From JAUVXJ01 sp034430275 (GTDB taxonomy: Bacteria; Chloroflexota; Anaerolineae; UBA7937; B3-Chlor), in contig DAOUEW010000406.1 of NCBI GenBank assembly GCA_034430275.1, forward strand, positions 1-7,263: 7,263 bases of DNA, read 5' to 3'. The position numbers were made by a program, and so were the translations under genes. This document shows positions 5,346-7,263 of the stretch, one piece after another. Below the pieces are notes generated by a model. That model was not told the DNA's origin. It searched no databases and saw only the letters and a list, made by a program, of their open reading frames with translations. Position 1 is the stretch's first letter, and each line of letters opens with the position of its first letter.

Positions 5346-7263
5346 AATGAAGTTCGTCCTCCGGTGAGTGTGCGTCTTTCTCTCTGTGCGATGCTGCTCG
5401 TTTTCTCCCTGTCCGGCTGTAGGGGAGCGTCGCCCACTTCGGCCGTATCGTCTGTCCCTACGGCCACGCATATCGCCGCTGACCTACCCTCCACGGAGGT
5501 TCCCAGCCCGACCTCTGCCCCTGTCCCGTCGCCCACGGTCACGAGGACACCACCCCCGCTTTTGCCGCTGGAGCTATCCGTGTCGTGGAGGTATCCGACC
5601 AACGAAATGGTGTGGGTTGTGATGACCTCTGACCTCGATGGAGACGGGCAGGAGGAGATCGTGGCGGGCTCCTACGACAAGCACCTGTACGTACTGGACG
5701 CGGACGGCAGGCTCCTGTGGCGGTACGCTTTGGGTGCTGCGGTGTACAGCCTCGATGCCGGCGATCTGGACGGCGACGGTGGGGAAGAAGCGGTGGCGGG
5801 CGGCGACGATAACCGGGTGCACGCGCTGGGAGCTGGTGGAGAGCTGCTATGGGAATGGTACGTCGGCGGCCGTGTAGTGAGTCTGCAAGTGGAAGATGTA
5901 GACGGCAACGGTCGGGGAGAAGTGATCGCCGGATCGTGGGATGGGCAACTACTACTGCTGGATGGTGACGGGTCGCTTCGCTGGTCGCTGGTTGACGACG
6001 ACGGCGTGTCGGAGATCGAGAGCGCTGACCTTGATGGCGATGGGTACGTAGAGATCATCGTGGCGCATAGGGATGGTTCCGTGTCCCTGGTGACTTGTGA
6101 CGGCGAGCAACGCTGGACCTACGAAACCGCAGGATACGTGCGGGAGTTGACCATCGCCGACACGGATGGGGACGGTGCTCTGGAGGTCGTCGTCGGCTCG
6201 GCAGACGGCTGGATCTACGTCCTGGGCAGCGAAGGCGAGCAGGCCTGGAAGTCAAAGCTCGATGACCCCGTGATCAGTCTGGACGCGGGCGATGTGGACG
6301 GCGACGGCTGTAGCGAGATCGTCGCCGGCACCGGGCCTGATGCCGCTGAGGTGTGTATGTTGAGTGCTCGGGGGGAGCGGTTGTGGAGCTTCGAGACGCA
6401 GAAAAGTGTGTGGTCGGTGCGTATGGCGGACCTGGACAGAAACGGGGTCCGGGAGGTCCTGGCCGGGGCCGATGATGGCAACGTCTACGTCCTCGACGTG
6501 TACGGACGGCTGCGCGGGAGCTACCACACCGAGCGCAGGGTTCACGGGCTGGCGACTGTGGACGGGGGGGACAGCGACTTCCTGGGCGTTCTGGCGCGAT
6601 CAGGTAACGATGTGTACCGGCTGGGCGTAGTCGCGGGGCAGGGTTCCGTTCCAGAGCCATCGGGCCACCAAGGGCCAGCCACGACGACTTCCTGGGCGGA
6701 GTCGGCGGCTGGCACCGGAAGCAGCGATGACGGGCTCGTGGAGCTGGTGGCGGTGGGCGACATCCTGCTTTCGCGCACGGTGGAAGAGCGGATGGAGGTC
6801 TTCGGAAGTGAGTATCCGTTCGAGGCCGTGGCAGAGCTTCTGCGCGAGGCAGACCTGGCCGTGGGTAATCTGGAATCTCCCTTTGCCATCGGAGGTGACC
6901 CCATAGAGAAACGGTTCACCTTCCGGCAGCATCCAGACCACGCGTTTGCACTGGACCAGGCGGGTTTCGATGTGCTAAGCCTGGCGAACAACCACCTGTT
7001 GGACTTTGGTGATACGAGCCTCACTGAGACCATCGAGGCCCTACGGTCGCAGAGAGTCGCCTACGTGGGTGCGGGACTTTCCTACGAAGAGGCGTACCGC
7101 CCACTGATCGTGGAAGTGAAGAGGAAGAGGATCGCCTTCCTGGCCTACGCTGCTGCCCGCTGGAAAGGGTCCGCCGAGGTGCCTACGAGAGAATGGATCG
7201 CCTTTGCCGACCCGACGAGCATACGAGGGGACGTGGCCCGGGCCAAAGAGCAGGCTGATCTCG
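5343..7263 (+). CDS. Lipoprotein with DxDGDG beta-propeller and CapA-type phosphoesterase domain (3' end beyond window)
   Basis: 640 residues are visible, with no stop before the window edge. Residues 1-25 are a signal peptide with lipobox LSGC, so Cys26 is the predicted lipid anchor on the outer face of the membrane. A Ser/Thr/Pro-rich linker follows (about 27-78). Seven FG-GAP/VCBS-like repeats come next, with calcium-loop motifs DxDGDGxxE or variants starting at 97, 141, 185, 229, 273, 317 and 363; the first six are exactly 44 residues apart. A degenerate eighth starts near 405. Most repeats end in a GxLLW-like strand, as in PQQ-type propellers. After a second flexible linker (about 430-466) begins a CapA (poly-gamma-glutamate synthesis, PF09587-type) metallophosphoesterase domain with VGDILL (Asp473), GNLESPF (Asn509, Glu511) and LANNHLLDFG (Asn549, Asn550, His551). 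The later CapA motifs lie beyond the edge. A surface or envelope role is inferred, and no substrate can be named. No capB/capC-like gene is present here. Confidence 0.88.
   Translation, partial: MNEVRPPVSVRLSLCAMLLVFSLSGCRGASPTSAVSSVPTATHIAADLPSTEVPSPTSAPVPSPTVTRTPPPLLPLELSVSWRYPTNEMVWVVMTSDLDGDGQEEIVAGSYDKHLYVLDADGRLLWRYALGAAVYSLDAGDLDGDGGEEAVAGGDDNRVHALGAGGELLWEWYVGGRVVSLQVEDVDGNGRGEVIAGSWDGQLLLLDGDGSLRWSLVDDDGVSEIESADLDGDGYVEIIVAHRDGSVSLVTCDGEQRWTYETAGYVRELTIADTDGDGALEVVVGSADGWIYVLGSEGEQAWKSKLDDPVISLDAGDVDGDGCSEIVAGTGPDAAEVCMLSARGERLWSFETQKSVWSVRMADLDRNGVREVLAGADDGNVYVLDVYGRLRGSYHTERRVHGLATVDGGDSDFLGVLARSGNDVYRLGVVAGQGSVPEPSGHQGPATTTSWAESAAGTGSSDDGLVELVAVGDILLSRTVEERMEVFGSEYPFEAVAELLREADLAVGNLESPFAIGGDPIEKRFTFRQHPDHAFALDQAGFDVLSLANNHLLDFGDTSLTETIEALRSQRVAYVGAGLSYEEAYRPLIVEVKRKRIAFLAYAAARWKGSAEVPTREWIAFADPTSIRGDVARAKEQADL

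Noticed and set aside
5631..6440. The GACGGCGACGG-like recurring DNA as a CRISPR or satellite array
   Set aside because: The 132-nt period encodes protein repeats with conserved residues and varied third bases. There are no identical repeats with unique spacers.
6542..7033. Minus-strand frame opposite the CapA domain
   Set aside because: It is antisense to clear CapA motifs, Ser/Arg/Pro-rich, and has no promoter. Similar antisense frames at 5267-5602, 5672-6058 and 6274-6660 were dropped for the same reason.

Overview
The window looks like a GC-rich (about 60% by eye) bacterial chromosome segment. It holds four gene units, well-formed sigma70-type promoters and Shine-Dalgarno sites, and no mobile elements, CRISPR arrays, tRNAs or rRNAs that I could recognise. 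The gene set is a split biotin-dependent carboxylase alpha module, an archaeal-type ATP-dependent DNA ligase and a lipoprotein joining a DxDGDG propeller to a CapA domain. That would fit a Chloroflexota (Anaerolineae-like) genome, but this is inference from gene content only.

Layout. Bases 1-140 hold no gene but carry a convincing minus-strand promoter that reads out of the left edge. From 141 to about 2140 on the minus strand lie a biotin carboxylase and, overlapping its end by 4 nt, a biotin carboxyl carrier protein. Together they repeat the domain order of a propionyl/acetyl-CoA carboxylase alpha chain (BC, BT-like segment, biotinyl domain), split into two translationally coupled genes. 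The conserved N-terminus of the carboxylase lies upstream of the first usable ATG/GTG/TTG codon, an anomaly worth checking. Bases 2161-2480 are a divergent regulatory region with a promoter for each direction and several inverted repeats. From 2481 to 3368 on the plus strand is a single HAD-superfamily hydrolase. It ends 5 nt before the stop of the convergent DNA ligase gene (3374-5065, minus strand). Bases 5066-5342 form a second divergent region with a promoter for each direction. From 5343 to beyond the right edge, plus strand, is a lipoprotein with a signal peptide and lipobox, a Ser/Thr/Pro linker, a DxDGDG beta-propeller with a 44-residue period, and a CapA-type metallophosphoesterase domain cut by the window end.

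How the genes work together. The carboxylase and carrier act as one enzyme module: ATP-dependent carboxylation of biotin on the carrier. The carboxyltransferase partner is not in the window. The HAD protein, the ligase and the lipoprotein appear to be separate transcription units with no obvious shared pathway. The most distinctive items are the propeller-CapA lipoprotein and the carboxylase whose homologous N-terminus lacks a normal start codon.
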